Positions 1 through 8,336 of a DNA stretch of 64,000 bases are shown piece by piece. Within the stretch, counting starts at the first letter, position 1, and every line of letters begins with the position of its first letter. The position numbers and the translations under genes were made by a program. The notes under the pieces were generated by a model. That model worked only from the letters and a program-made list of their open reading frames with translations, ran no database searches and had not been told where the DNA came from. The DNA comes from an uncultured Psychrobacter sp. (lineage in GTDB: Bacteria > Pseudomonadota > Gammaproteobacteria > Pseudomonadales > Moraxellaceae): NCBI GenBank assembly GCA_947501045.1, contig CANMUI010000004.1, positions 124,001 through 188,000 of the forward strand, in the 5' to 3' direction.

Positions 1-3000
1 CGCCTATAGCCAATGCTTACGCCGAAGCTGGCGCTTATATGCTTGGTACCAATACTACCAGATCAGTTTATGAAACACGTTATGTTGAAGTAGGCGTCTT
101 AACTCGCGATGATGACGAATATAGCTTATACCAATGTAGGGATACTAGCTCAGAATTGGAGATAATAAGCGGCGCTAAAGTCTATAGTTGCAACAGTGGT
201 AGATATATACAACGCCAAGATGATGTCAAATTCAATCGAATAAACCTTAGTTTGATAGGTAATTACGACGAGTCTTATGACCGTAATGGAAGACGATATT
301 ACTACAAAAAAGTTACAAAAGATTGGGCAGATGAGAAGTGGAGCGGTTTTGCCCTTTCAGCAGATGAAACTAAAAAACGTCCAGATAAAACAAACTATCA
401 GTCCCCCATCGTTGATGAGGTAACACAGTGTGATGGCTACGGTGTCTACTTTTTGACCGACGGCGAGCCAAATAATGCTTACAGCAGTACTAAAGATTTA
501 ATGAATAGAAGCTTAGTGGGCGGCTCTACAGATATGGGTAGCTCCTGTAATTCCAACTTAGCGGATACTGGCAGTACTTCTGGTTGGGAGTGTATCGGCG
601 AATATTCAAAAGCTTTATACAATAAAAATAATGCCAAAAGCGTACCTATTGCGACAGCAACAGTCGGTTTTGGTAGCGTCTATAAAGAGCTTGCCAAACA
701 AGGTAAGGTAGCTAGAACCATCACGCGGCCAAGTGGCGCTGTCGAGACGGTACAGGTTTATCAGTGTGATCATCCCAACGTCACCAGCCGCGATGCGCAA
801 AATTTGTGCAAGCTTGGAGAAAAAGGCAATGGCTACGGCGAGGGTGGGTTTTATTTCACTGAAGATTCTGCAGACATTGCTAGTAGTGTCAGAAAGTTCA
901 TCGAAGATGTGAGTAAAGCTGAGATTGATCCTATATCAGCAGGTACCATGTCGGTACCGCTTGATAGCTTGGGCGGTCTTAAGTCGCGTCAGTACGCCTA
1001 TCTTCCTATTCTAGAACCCGTTCCCAAATCGCCACTGTTATGGAATGGTAATCTGAAAAAGTACAAAGTACGCAATGCTACATTGGTCGGTAGTAATAAT
1101 AACTTTGTATTCTCTGATAATACGGGTCTATTTGCGAGAAACACCTATGATGAATGGAATACAATCAATGATGATAGTCGTCCTGATACGTTAAAAGCAG
1201 ATAGAGGTGGGCCGCAGGTTGGTGGTACTTATCAAAAGGTGTTTGAAAATGCCGTAGCCCCTCTGATAGGCGATAGAAACTTATTCGTTGATAATGGCGG
1301 TAGTTTAACCAATCTAAAGGTTACCGCAAACAAACCTGTGAACTTTACTACCCTAGCAGGGTATACCAATCCTCAAAAGCTCACGTTACTTAGCTTTATG
1401 GGTTATAGCGAACCGACGACTACCACTGTAAAAGATGGTACGGCGCTCACCTCTTCACAGGATAAAGGGTTAAAAAACATCGGCGGCGTTCTGCACTCTA
1501 TACCGCAGTTGATCACCCAAAAAGTAAAGGTCGATGCCTCAGGACAATTTGATACCAGCACCCGTAAAGACTATCTTATCTATGGCTCTATGGATGGGGC
1601 GCTACACATGGTAGATGATAGCACAGGAAAAGAGACCTTTACCTTTGTACCAAAACAGATCCTTGATTTGCAGCCAGATGCATTGAAAGGTAAAGGGGGC
1701 AGCTCAAAGGACGGCAGCTACCCTTATGGTGTTGATGCGCCTTGGCTAACTTACGTCTCATATACCACCAAATCTACGACTACAGGTACAGGCGCAGCTG
1801 CAACGACGACCAATACTTATGAGTCTGATCAAAGCTTTGCTTTGGGCGGTCTACGTATGGGCGGATCCATGTACTATGCGCTCGACGTCTCAGATGTATA
1901 CAAACCCAAGATCATCTATGGTATTGGCTCCAACTACGCCAATCGTCTCAAAGGTGATACCGCGGCTTTAGGCGGTACCAAAAATAATACCACTGGCCTA
2001 GCAACTGACGAGCAAAAAGCCTTTGCAAAAATGGGTCAATCTTGGGGTAAGCCTACGCTTGGTTATGTCAAAAGTGGCGGTAAAAAGGTTATGGTGAGCT
2101 TTTTGCCAGGCGGCTATGATACTTGTTATGAGGATCCAAAGTTTAAGCTAAACACCAGCTATCCTACCAATACTCAATGTACTAATAAAACCGCCGCGCA
2201 AGGCAGTTCTGTCTATATGGTACAGATGGGCGAGGTCAAAACCAAAACCAATAAAGAAGAGACGGTAGATACCTCTAAAAATAATGGCAAGCTCCTATGG
2301 TGGGCGAATAATCAAGGCAGTGGCTCTGATAGTACCTCGCGCTCAAGCTCGCTACAATACTCCAAATCTAGCGATCTAAAGCACAGCGTGGTCACTCAAA
2401 TCAGAGCATCAGATCGTAACTATGACGGTCTAATTGACCATATCTATTTCGCTGATTTGGGTGGTCAAGTGTGGCGTGTCGATATTAATAATAATGAAGA
2501 TACCGATAACTTTAAGATCGATCGCGTAGTAAAGGTGCTAGATGTTAGCAATCAAGCTTCGGCAGGTGACGCGCCGCCACGCTTCTATGAGCGCCCACTG
2601 CTTACTTTTTATAATGGTAAATATGCTTATAAAGATGCCTCTGCCGATGCTGTAGTTGGAAATTATTCAGGTGTACAAGCTATGATTACGGTAGGTACAG
2701 GAGATCGCAGTAACCCTGTAGAAGCGGTAAGAAATACTCCTGATGCACTCTATAGCATAGTAGATAAAGACTTGACCCGTACTGATCTATTCGATTATGA
2801 CAGTGATGCTGTTTCTGATATCAGTTTACGGACACCTACCATTAAAGTTGCCGGAACCACCAACAGAAATGACAAACTACAGAAACTCACCTTTACTAGC
2901 TCAGACATTGGTACAACAGGTATCAAACGCAATATGGAAAACAACGTAGTCCAGGGCTGGTATATGCCGTTTACGCATTGGTTAGGTAAAGATGCTGGAG

Positions 3001-3476
3001 TCGCTGGCAAGTACAAAATTAAGATGTTTAATGAGCCAGATGCCATCGCTGGTATATTGCTATCGTCCTCTTATAATCCTGATGTAGGCCAAGAGATTAA
3101 GGCTTGTAGTGCGGGCGTCAGAGGCGAGACCCAGCGTGAACGTACATGTCTGCCTTATGGAGTTTGTCTAGATGGGACAGGGAATGAAGACGCATCAATT
3201 TATTCAAGTAGTTCAGGTGGTGCACGTGCCTTTGTCAATGCCGGCTCAGGTATCGTAGATAACATCGTTAGCCAATACAACGATACTTCTGTCTTTACTA
3301 GCTTAGTCAACCGCTGTGAAGGCGATGATTGTAAGCCATCATTGATCTGTCCTGACGGTAATTGTGGTAATGACGGAGATCCTATATTTGATGAGTGCGC
3401 AGGAGCCAGTTGCGGTATCGATAGTGGGATTAACACTGATAAACGTATTAACCCCCTAAGCTGGGTGGAACACTAA
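1..3476 (+). CDS. pilY1: PilY1-type pilus tip protein, 5'-truncated by the window edge
   Basis: The reading frame is open from base 3, so the gene starts left of the window and at least its N-terminal part is missing. The visible part has the end of a von Willebrand A-like domain (a DGEPN motif near 460-475), then the C-terminal beta-propeller typical of Neisseria PilC and Pseudomonas PilY1 (DYLIYGSMDGALHMVD near 1570-1620, GGLRMGGSMYYALDVSD near 1850-1895, PGGYDTCYED near 2110). Bases 2412-2438 encode a DxNxDGxxD loop followed by FADLGGQVWRVD; this matches the calcium-binding loop that in PilY1 controls pilus extension versus retraction. The C-terminus is Cys-rich. Family members sit at the pilus tip or outer membrane and promote assembly and adhesion. 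The next pilin-like gene starts one base after the stop, so the two are probably cotranscribed. Confidence 0.93.
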   Translation, partial: PIANAYAEAGAYMLGTNTTRSVYETRYVEVGVLTRDDDEYSLYQCRDTSSELEIISGAKVYSCNSGRYIQRQDDVKFNRINLSLIGNYDESYDRNGRRYYYKKVTKDWADEKWSGFALSADETKKRPDKTNYQSPIVDEVTQCDGYGVYFLTDGEPNNAYSSTKDLMNRSLVGGSTDMGSSCNSNLADTGSTSGWECIGEYSKALYNKNNAKSVPIATATVGFGSVYKELAKQGKVARTITRPSGAVETVQVYQCDHPNVTSRDAQNLCKLGEKGNGYGEGGFYFTEDSADIASSVRKFIEDVSKAEIDPISAGTMSVPLDSLGGLKSRQYAYLPILEPVPKSPLLWNGNLKKYKVRNATLVGSNNNFVFSDNTGLFARNTYDEWNTINDDSRPDTLKADRGGPQVGGTYQKVFENAVAPLIGDRNLFVDNGGSLTNLKVTANKPVNFTTLAGYTNPQKLTLLSFMGYSEPTTTTVKDGTALTSSQDKGLKNIGGVLHSIPQLITQKVKVDASGQFDTSTRKDYLIYGSMDGALHMVDDSTGKETFTFVPKQILDLQPDALKGKGGSSKDGSYPYGVDAPWLTYVSYTTKSTTTGTGAAATTTNTYESDQSFALGGLRMGGSMYYALDVSDVYKPKIIYGIGSNYANRLKGDTAALGGTKNNTTGLATDEQKAFAKMGQSWGKPTLGYVKSGGKKVMVSFLPGGYDTCYEDPKFKLNTSYPTNTQCTNKTAAQGSSVYMVQMGEVKTKTNKEETVDTSKNNGKLLWWANNQGSGSDSTSRSSSLQYSKSSDLKHSVVTQIRASDRNYDGLIDHIYFADLGGQVWRVDINNNEDTDNFKIDRVVKVLDVSNQASAGDAPPRFYERPLLTFYNGKYAYKDASADAVVGNYSGVQAMITVGTGDRSNPVEAVRNTPDALYSIVDKDLTRTDLFDYDSDAVSDISLRTPTIKVAGTTNRNDKLQKLTFTSSDIGTTGIKRNMENNVVQGWYMPFTHWLGKDAGVAGKYKIKMFNEPDAIAGILLSSSYNPDVGQEIKACSAGVRGETQRERTCLPYGVCLDGTGNEDASIYSSSSGGARAFVNAGSGIVDNIVSQYNDTSVFTSLVNRCEGDDCKPSLICPDGNCGNDGDPIFDECAGASCGIDSGINTDKRINPLSWVEH

Positions 3477-3477
3477 G

Positions 3478-3984
3478 ATGTCAATCAAAGCGCACGGCTA
3501 CTATACTCAAAAGCAGCAAACAGGCTTTACCCTGATAGAGCTGATGGTTACGGTAGCTATTATTGCCATATTAGCGGCTATCGCAGTGCCTAGCTATCGG
3601 GCCTATATTATCCGTAATGCTGAGGCCGACGTGCAGCGTAGAATGCTGCTGCTATCGAACGAGCTTGAACAGTGGCGCGCCAAAGCTTTGACTTACAAAG
3701 GTTTTCGGCCAGACAATATTGCAAATACGACAGGCGCGATCAATCAGCCTACCAACAACCCTCGTTACGTTATTAGATTAGGACATGTCGCAGGAGCAAC
3801 GCCGACCTTTAGTACCTTACACCAAGGTGATGAGCGTGCTATGGGCTGGGTTATGATGGCAACGCCTGTCAATTTAGTTGGCGCAGACAGCTTTTTATTC
3901 ACTAGCGCTGGAGTACGCTGCGCCAATAACGTCGCTTTTAACATTACCGATACCGATTGCGGCGCAGGAGAAACCACATGGTAA
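3478..3984 (+). CDS. pilE: Type IV pilin-like protein (PilE-type minor pilin)
   Basis: A 168-residue protein with a class III prepilin leader: the first 16 residues end in Gly, followed by FTLIELMVTVAIIAILAAIA. The Glu at mature position 5 and the long hydrophobic N-helix are intact, so PilD-type peptidase processing and N-methylation are expected. Two Cys near the C-terminus (RCANN and DTDCG) could form the usual D-region disulfide. The ATG lies one base after the pilY1 stop, and its end overlaps the next pilin gene by 7 bases (ATGGTAA). Its place directly after pilY1 matches the minor pilin at the end of fimU-pilVWXY1E clusters. The minor pilin role is inferred from context. Confidence 0.88.
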   Translation: MSIKAHGYYTQKQQTGFTLIELMVTVAIIAILAAIAVPSYRAYIIRNAEADVQRRMLLLSNELEQWRAKALTYKGFRPDNIANTTGAINQPTNNPRYVIRLGHVAGATPTFSTLHQGDERAMGWVMMATPVNLVGADSFLFTSAGVRCANNVAFNITDTDCGAGETTW

Positions 3985-4499
3985 TTGATCGACTACAAAC
4001 CACTCAGCGAACTTATACTAAAGCACTTCCTTCAAAGACATCTAAGCAGTCAGGCTTTACCCTAATAGAGCTAATGATCGTCGTGGCTATCATCGGGATA
4101 CTAGCAGCTATCGCTTATCCTAGTTATCAGGGCTATGTCGAGAGAACCAATCGCGCTGATATGATGAGTGAGATGCAGCAAATTGCCACGCGCATTGAGT
4201 CTAATAAAATAAACTATAAGCGTTACGATAGAATACCGCTAACTTCGGTACTATCAGGCACTGTCGCGGTCAATGGTAGCGCAAACTTTCCTAGTACAGG
4301 TACGGCGTTATATACAGTCACGGTAACGCCTAATGATACGACAACTATAAGCGATAGTATTTGGACAATTGTTGCTAATCCTGTCGCAGGACAGCGTATG
4401 ATAAACGATGGCAGGCTTACTCTTAACCATGAAGGTAATAAATGCCGTATTGACACTAATAATGTGTCGACCTGTGGTACTGGTAACGAATGGGAATAA
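3978..4499 (+). CDS. Second pilin-like minor pilin after pilY1
   Basis: A 173-residue protein with a long basic leader (about 24 residues ending SG), then FTLIELMIVVAIIGILAAIA with Glu5 present, and a C-terminal Cys pair (NKCRIDT and STCGTG). I chose the ATG at 3978 rather than an upstream TTG, because a CAGGAG ribosome site lies at 3965-3970 and the ATG overlaps the previous stop as ATGGTAA. That overlap suggests translational coupling. It resembles PilE/PilA-type minor pilins. Two such genes in a row after pilY1 probably supply pilus tip or priming subunits. There is no sigma-54 site in front of it, unlike the two pilin genes downstream. Confidence 0.85.
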   Translation: MVIDRLQTTQRTYTKALPSKTSKQSGFTLIELMIVVAIIGILAAIAYPSYQGYVERTNRADMMSEMQQIATRIESNKINYKRYDRIPLTSVLSGTVAVNGSANFPSTGTALYTVTVTPNDTTTISDSIWTIVANPVAGQRMINDGRLTLNHEGNKCRIDTNNVSTCGTGNEWE

Positions 4500-5038
4500 A
4501 ACCTAGCAGTTACTTTCAGTCATTTTTTGCCGCACCTTTTAGTCAACGTTGACAATAACTGTCATTTTTCTTAACAAATTTTCTATGAGGGTGACAATTC
4601 AAAGCAAGCATCTAGCAATAATATCCTTCTGACAAAAATGGTCATTCCTCATAAAAAGCACCGATTGGCCGTTTATCTACCAAATATTTTCATACTGTAA
4701 TAAAAAATACCACTCATCTTCTAAAAATAAACTTCCATACTTATATCGAATAAATTTTAATCTATTTTTAATAAATAGCTGTTAAATGAATATTTTATCC
4801 TTGGACACTCGACTGACAATATTGAGTCATTAGACTCAAAAACTAGCTGTAGCCCTTACTGATAAAGCAAATAATACACTCCTATAAAAAGTTGGCACAC
4901 TACCTGCAACAGTTATTATAAGAAAGCTATTAAGACAATAGGGCGCTAATCTTAGCGTGTATTTATATCACTAAAGACAGGTCTCTACGCCTAACTAAGA
5001 AATGGCAAGCTGTCATTATATTATCCAAAGGAGTTCTT
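4500..5038 (+). promoter_or_regulatory. Long pilA upstream regulatory region
   Basis: These 539 bases have no convincing gene and are strongly AT-rich. They contain four copies of TGACAA in the same orientation (4550, 4592, 4630, 4814), the first inside an inverted repeat TGACA-ATAAC-TGTCA at 4550-4564. A -24/-12 site follows at 4893-4908. The layout, with distal repeats upstream of a sigma-54 site, is what an enhancer-dependent pilA promoter would show. PilR binding is inferred. Confidence 0.6.
4893..4908 (+). promoter_or_regulatory. Sigma-54 (-24/-12) promoter of pilA
   Basis: TGGCAC-ACTAC-CTGCA has GG and GC exactly 10 bases apart, as in the RpoN consensus TGGCAC-N5-TTGCA, with one mismatch. 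It lies about 130 bases before the pilA ATG. pilA is RpoN/PilR-dependent in Pseudomonas, so the site is expected. It predicts a 5' untranslated leader of roughly 120 bases. Confidence 0.82.
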
Positions 5039-5491
5039 ATGAACACTCAAAAAGGTTTTACCCTAATCGAACTAATGATCGTTGTTGCTATTATCGGTAT
5101 CTTGGCGGCAATTGCTATTCCAGCTTATCAGAATTATATTGCTAAGTCGCAAGTATCAGAAGCATTTACTTTAATGGGTGGTGCTAAAGCTGATATCAAT
5201 ACTAATCTGCAAAATAACAGTTGTATTAATACTACTAATACTGCTTTAAACACAATTGCTGGTAAATATGGTGACTTAGTTATTACTGGTACGCCTCCTG
5301 CTGGCGATGATATTGATCCTGCACCAGGAGCAACTACGGGTTGTACTCTGACTTATACATTTGATACAACAGGTGTTTCTAGTCAGATAGCTGGTACAGT
5401 CATTGCTGCTACTCTAAATAATAACGGTACTTTAACTCGTACTACAGCTACTACTGTTAGCGCTGATCTACAACCTAATTCATTCTCTTAA
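5039..5491 (+). CDS. pilA: Major type IV pilin PilA
   Basis: A 150-residue prepilin with a very short leader (MNTQKG), then FTLIELMIVVAIIGILAAIAIPAYQNY with Glu5. An AAGGAG ribosome site stands just before the ATG. The globular part is rich in Thr, Asn and Ala and has only two Cys (residues 62 and 102). The C-terminus ends QPNSFS with no Cys, so the usual C-terminal D-region disulfide is absent and the bridge must be internal. The strong RBS, dedicated sigma-54 promoter and following hairpin terminator fit a highly expressed major subunit. It is assembled in the inner membrane and forms the pilus fibre for twitching, adhesion and DNA uptake. Confidence 0.92.
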   Translation: MNTQKGFTLIELMIVVAIIGILAAIAIPAYQNYIAKSQVSEAFTLMGGAKADINTNLQNNSCINTTNTALNTIAGKYGDLVITGTPPAGDDIDPAPGATTGCTLTYTFDTTGVSSQIAGTVIAATLNNNGTLTRTTATTVSADLQPNSFS

Positions 5492-5542
5492 TATTTAACA
5501 ATCTTGTTTGCAGCAAGCTATCTATAAATGTTCTACAAAGAG

Positions 5543-5568
5543 GCCAAACGCAGTGTTTGGCTTTTTTT
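5543..5568 (+). terminator. Rho-independent terminator of pilA
   Basis: GCCAAAC, a 5-base loop, GTTTGGC, then seven T. It lies 50 bases after the pilA stop and before the sigma-54 site of the next pilin, so the two pilins look like separate transcription units. Confidence 0.88.
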
Positions 5569-5597
5569 GTATTATAGAATCATGCAGTAAGGTCTGT

Positions 5598-5613
5598 TGG
5601 TACAGTACCTGCA
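5598..5613 (+). promoter_or_regulatory. Sigma-54 (-24/-12) promoter of the second pilin
   Basis: TGGTAC-AGTAC-CTGCA again has GG and GC 10 bases apart. Including the flanking GT, 16 of 18 bases match the pilA promoter (GTTGGYACASTACCTGCA). It is placed between the pilA terminator and the second pilin ATG, with a predicted start point about 25 bases before the ATG. Confidence 0.75.
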
Positions 5614-5648
5614 TTAATATTATTAACTCTTCCATCTTATTGATCATT

Positions 5649-6152
5649 ATGTTAATGGTATTATCTCGTTTACCTCGCGCTATCCAGTTTGGTTTTACGC
5701 TCATTGAATTAACAATAGTGGTTACTATCATCGGTATCCTAGCCGCCATTGCTATTCCGCAATATCAAATCTATGTCGCCAAAGCACAAACCACTAGATT
5801 AATCAGTGAATTGAGTGAATTAAGACTATCCATAGAGAGCTGCATACAGACAGGCATTACTGAGATTGGACTAGACGCCGACGAATGCGATCCCCGTGCC
5901 TCGGCCTCCAATCTTATAATGGGCAGCTCGCAAGTAGGCGTTACTTTACCCAATAACATGGGGGTTGCTCAATTAAGTAACCCTTTGACATCAACAACTA
6001 ACATTACTGCTGTTGTCTCTAATCAAGTTGCCCCAAATTTAGCTGGCAAAAAGATAGAATGGCTACGCACCAGTGAAGGATCTTGGGGCTGTAGTAGTAA
6101 CATTGAAATCGTTTATTTACCCCAATCATGCACGCATGATGCTAGCTTATAA
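5649..6152 (+). CDS. Second type IV pilin next to pilA
   Basis: I place the start at the ATG at 5649 (or the in-frame ATG at 5655). Anything further upstream would run back through the pilA terminator and the sigma-54 site. From 5649 the protein has 167 residues with a 15-residue basic leader ending FG, then FTLIELTIVVTIIGILAAIAIPQY with Glu5. It has four Cys: a pair near SCIQTG and DECDP, and a C-terminal pair in SWGCSS and LPQSC that matches the classical pilin D-region loop. No strong ribosome site is visible, which suggests lower expression than pilA. It may be an alternative or accessory pilin; its promoter suggests co-regulation with pilA. Confidence 0.85.
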   Translation: MLMVLSRLPRAIQFGFTLIELTIVVTIIGILAAIAIPQYQIYVAKAQTTRLISELSELRLSIESCIQTGITEIGLDADECDPRASASNLIMGSSQVGVTLPNNMGVAQLSNPLTSTTNITAVVSNQVAPNLAGKKIEWLRTSEGSWGCSSNIEIVYLPQSCTHDASL

Positions 6153-6244
6153 TATCGATCTACAACCAAACACACCTACCATTCCATTAAACCAAGAATA
6201 GTGTAAACTCTGCATAATCGCTCACCACTATAACGAGTCCGCTT

Positions 6245-7732
6245 ATGCAAAAAAAGGTCTTGGGAATCTGTTTGGTCATCGCGCTGCTTGAGGGCTTTGC
6301 CGGTCTCGGTATCGAGATTTATGCCATTCGCATATCAGCAACTTATATCGGCTCCTCCATCTCTATCACCGGCGTCATCCTCGCGATGGTATTGATCGCT
6401 ATCGCGCTCGGCTACTGGTACGGCGGGCGTTTGTCACAAGCCGCGCGTACCCCGAGGCAAGCATTATTGCAGGCAGGCTATGTCTTATCACTGTCTGCTA
6501 TTTCTCACGCTATCGCCTGTATTGTACAATTGCCCCTACTAGCCGTCATGACCGCAAGTACCGACAGCCCGATTATCGCCGCTATCGGTGTCGGGCTGCT
6601 ATTTGGAGTAGGGCTAGCGTTTGGTTCGACCTCTATTCCGCTGATTACCCAGTTTTTATCGTTAAAATACGAGAACCACGAGGGAGTGGATGCCGGTAAA
6701 AACGCCGGTATGATGGTAGCGATCACCACTGTAGGAAGTGTGCTCGGCTCCACGGTGACACCAATTTTGCTATTGCCTTATATTGGCTTGATGAGTAGCT
6801 TAGCGTTATTTATCGTATCGCTAGCGATAAGCGCTTGGTTATGTACCAAGCTTGCTACTCAAATGCATAGCGAGGAGCCAATCGGTCAGTCGAATCATTT
6901 GACCAATTATATGCTGTCGATGTCAGCGCTGGTGATGACCGTGGCCTTTATCATGATGAATAGAGTCGATACCGGCTATCAGACCGCGACGGGCGCGTGG
7001 TTTATCAACTATATTAACTACGATGGACAAATGGCAGCGACCATTACTGACAAACCCGGCAAAGCCACCAGCAGCTGCTGGATTTACCAATCGCAAAAGA
7101 ACTGTCATTGGTACGGCGAGATCACCATCAAGGGTATAGAACAAACCAACTCTGAGAATTTAGTGTTTTTAGGCGGCGCGGGTATGGGCATCCCCAGCGA
7201 AGTGGCGCATCACAATCCTAATATGGACGTGACCGTCATCGATATCGATAAAGATTTACCGGACATTATCGAAGCGCACTTTTTGCAAGCGCCAATCGCT
7301 GACAACATTGACTTTGTTGGCGACGATGCTAGAGGTTATCTGAACCGTAATCGTGATGCTAATTATGATTTTATGCTTATCGACGCCTTTCAAGGTCAGT
7401 ACGTGGCGGGTAACCTATATACCCTTGAAGCCCTTGAGCGCTTTCAAGATACCAGCAAATACATCATGGCGAATCTGATTGGTATGCCGCACAAAGAACA
7501 CGGCTATACTCAAACCTTATTTAAAAACTGGTTGGAAGTATTTGGCGACTCCGCCTACGTGCTAACCAAAAACGATACCTCGAACCTGCAAAACATCATG
7601 CTGTGTAATTTTGCTTGTCCGGGCAGTCAGAAACTGGCGCAAATGGATTATTTAAATCCCAGCCAGCAAGTGCATACCGACGATATACCGAGGCTCGATA
7701 GATATTATTATCGGGCGATTGAGAGGTTGTGA
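6245..7732 (+). CDS. Membrane protein with spermidine-synthase-like methyltransferase-fold domain
   Basis: A 495-residue protein. Roughly residues 1-225 are hydrophobic with several membrane helices (small-residue and Gly rich), and residues about 300-430 look like a soluble spermidine synthase/SAM-binding fold: FLGGAGMGIPSEVA, then TVIDIDKDL, then GDDARGYL and FMLIDAF. This is the architecture usually named fused MFS/spermidine synthase. The aminopropyl-transfer function is unproven for such fusions, and no speD is nearby. The gene stands alone between the pilin cluster and the accessory pair, and by eye it is more GC-rich than both neighbours. The substrate is unknown. Confidence 0.75.
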   Translation: MQKKVLGICLVIALLEGFAGLGIEIYAIRISATYIGSSISITGVILAMVLIAIALGYWYGGRLSQAARTPRQALLQAGYVLSLSAISHAIACIVQLPLLAVMTASTDSPIIAAIGVGLLFGVGLAFGSTSIPLITQFLSLKYENHEGVDAGKNAGMMVAITTVGSVLGSTVTPILLLPYIGLMSSLALFIVSLAISAWLCTKLATQMHSEEPIGQSNHLTNYMLSMSALVMTVAFIMMNRVDTGYQTATGAWFINYINYDGQMAATITDKPGKATSSCWIYQSQKNCHWYGEITIKGIEQTNSENLVFLGGAGMGIPSEVAHHNPNMDVTVIDIDKDLPDIIEAHFLQAPIADNIDFVGDDARGYLNRNRDANYDFMLIDAFQGQYVAGNLYTLEALERFQDTSKYIMANLIGMPHKEHGYTQTLFKNWLEVFGDSAYVLTKNDTSNLQNIMLCNFACPGSQKLAQMDYLNPSQQVHTDDIPRLDRYYYRAIERL

Positions 7733-7770
7733 GATGATGGATGCAAATTATAGGGTGGTAAGAGGGGTAG

Positions 7771-7787
7771 GGTGCGTTCCACGCACC
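7771..7787. repeat. Short REP-like perfect hairpin
   Basis: GGTGCGT-TCC-ACGCACC, a perfect 7-bp stem preceded by TAG. It lies between two convergent genes and overlaps neither stop codon. There is no T-run on either side, so it is a poor intrinsic terminator. The wording resembles short palindromic repeats scattered in many proteobacterial genomes; I cannot count copies here. Confidence 0.5.
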
Positions 7788-7788
7788 A

Positions 7789-8283
7789 CTAAAACTCAGG
7801 TGTATAAGGATAGTCAAATTCACGATGAAAATATACGTTTTCTTCTTCTCTATCGTCTATTCCTCCAATTCCAACTACTACAGATTGTGTTTTAAAAGGT
7901 CTAAAAATTCTTTGTTTTAAGTTTGGATTATCGGTGTCCAAACAGATCTTTTGTCCTTTTTCTATAATATAATATTTTTCATCTATAGGAGCTATAGTCA
8001 GCATTGTACGACTTTGATCGTCAGGAACATCGTAATTATATATTTCTAAGCTGCTCATTTTTATATACTTTATTTGTATAGGCTGATCATGTAATACTGT
8101 TGTTGCAAATAAAGGTTCAAAACACAAACCACCCTTATCATTGGTTGATATTTCAATATCACCTTCTATTGCAGAAGAAGGATGAGGAGTTTTAAAACAG
8201 CCAGAAATACCTACTATCAGTAACGAACAGATAGGTAATACAAGACAAGATACAAATGGCTTCGAGAGATCACCTATAAGCAT
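7789..8283 (-). CDS. Putative immunity lipoprotein paired with the PAAR protein
   Basis: A 164-residue protein with a type II signal peptide: the hydrophobic stretch VLPICSLLIVG is followed by ISGC, with lipidated Cys29. An AAGGA ribosome site lies 6 bases before the ATG. The mature part is a small beta-rich domain with no catalytic motif that I recognise. It starts 53 bases downstream of the PAAR/HExxH gene on the same strand and is AT-rich like it. The size, lipoprotein signal and position match the periplasmic lipoproteins that act as immunity proteins for type VI secretion effectors. That role is an inference from context. Confidence 0.6.
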   Translation of the reverse strand: MLIGDLSKPFVSCLVLPICSLLIVGISGCFKTPHPSSAIEGDIEISTNDKGGLCFEPLFATTVLHDQPIQIKYIKMSSLEIYNYDVPDDQSRTMLTIAPIDEKYYIIEKGQKICLDTDNPNLKQRIFRPFKTQSVVVGIGGIDDREEENVYFHREFDYPYTPEF

Positions 8284-8336
8284 TCAGAATCCTTTTAACA
8301 ACATCGGTAAAGTAGTCAGTACAGTAAGAATGACTT

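Noticed and set aside
5039..6152. Possible invertible pilin phase-variation switch as in Moraxella bovis
   Set aside because: Both pilin genes face the same way, their 5' regions differ at many third positions, and I see no inverted repeats or invertase gene.
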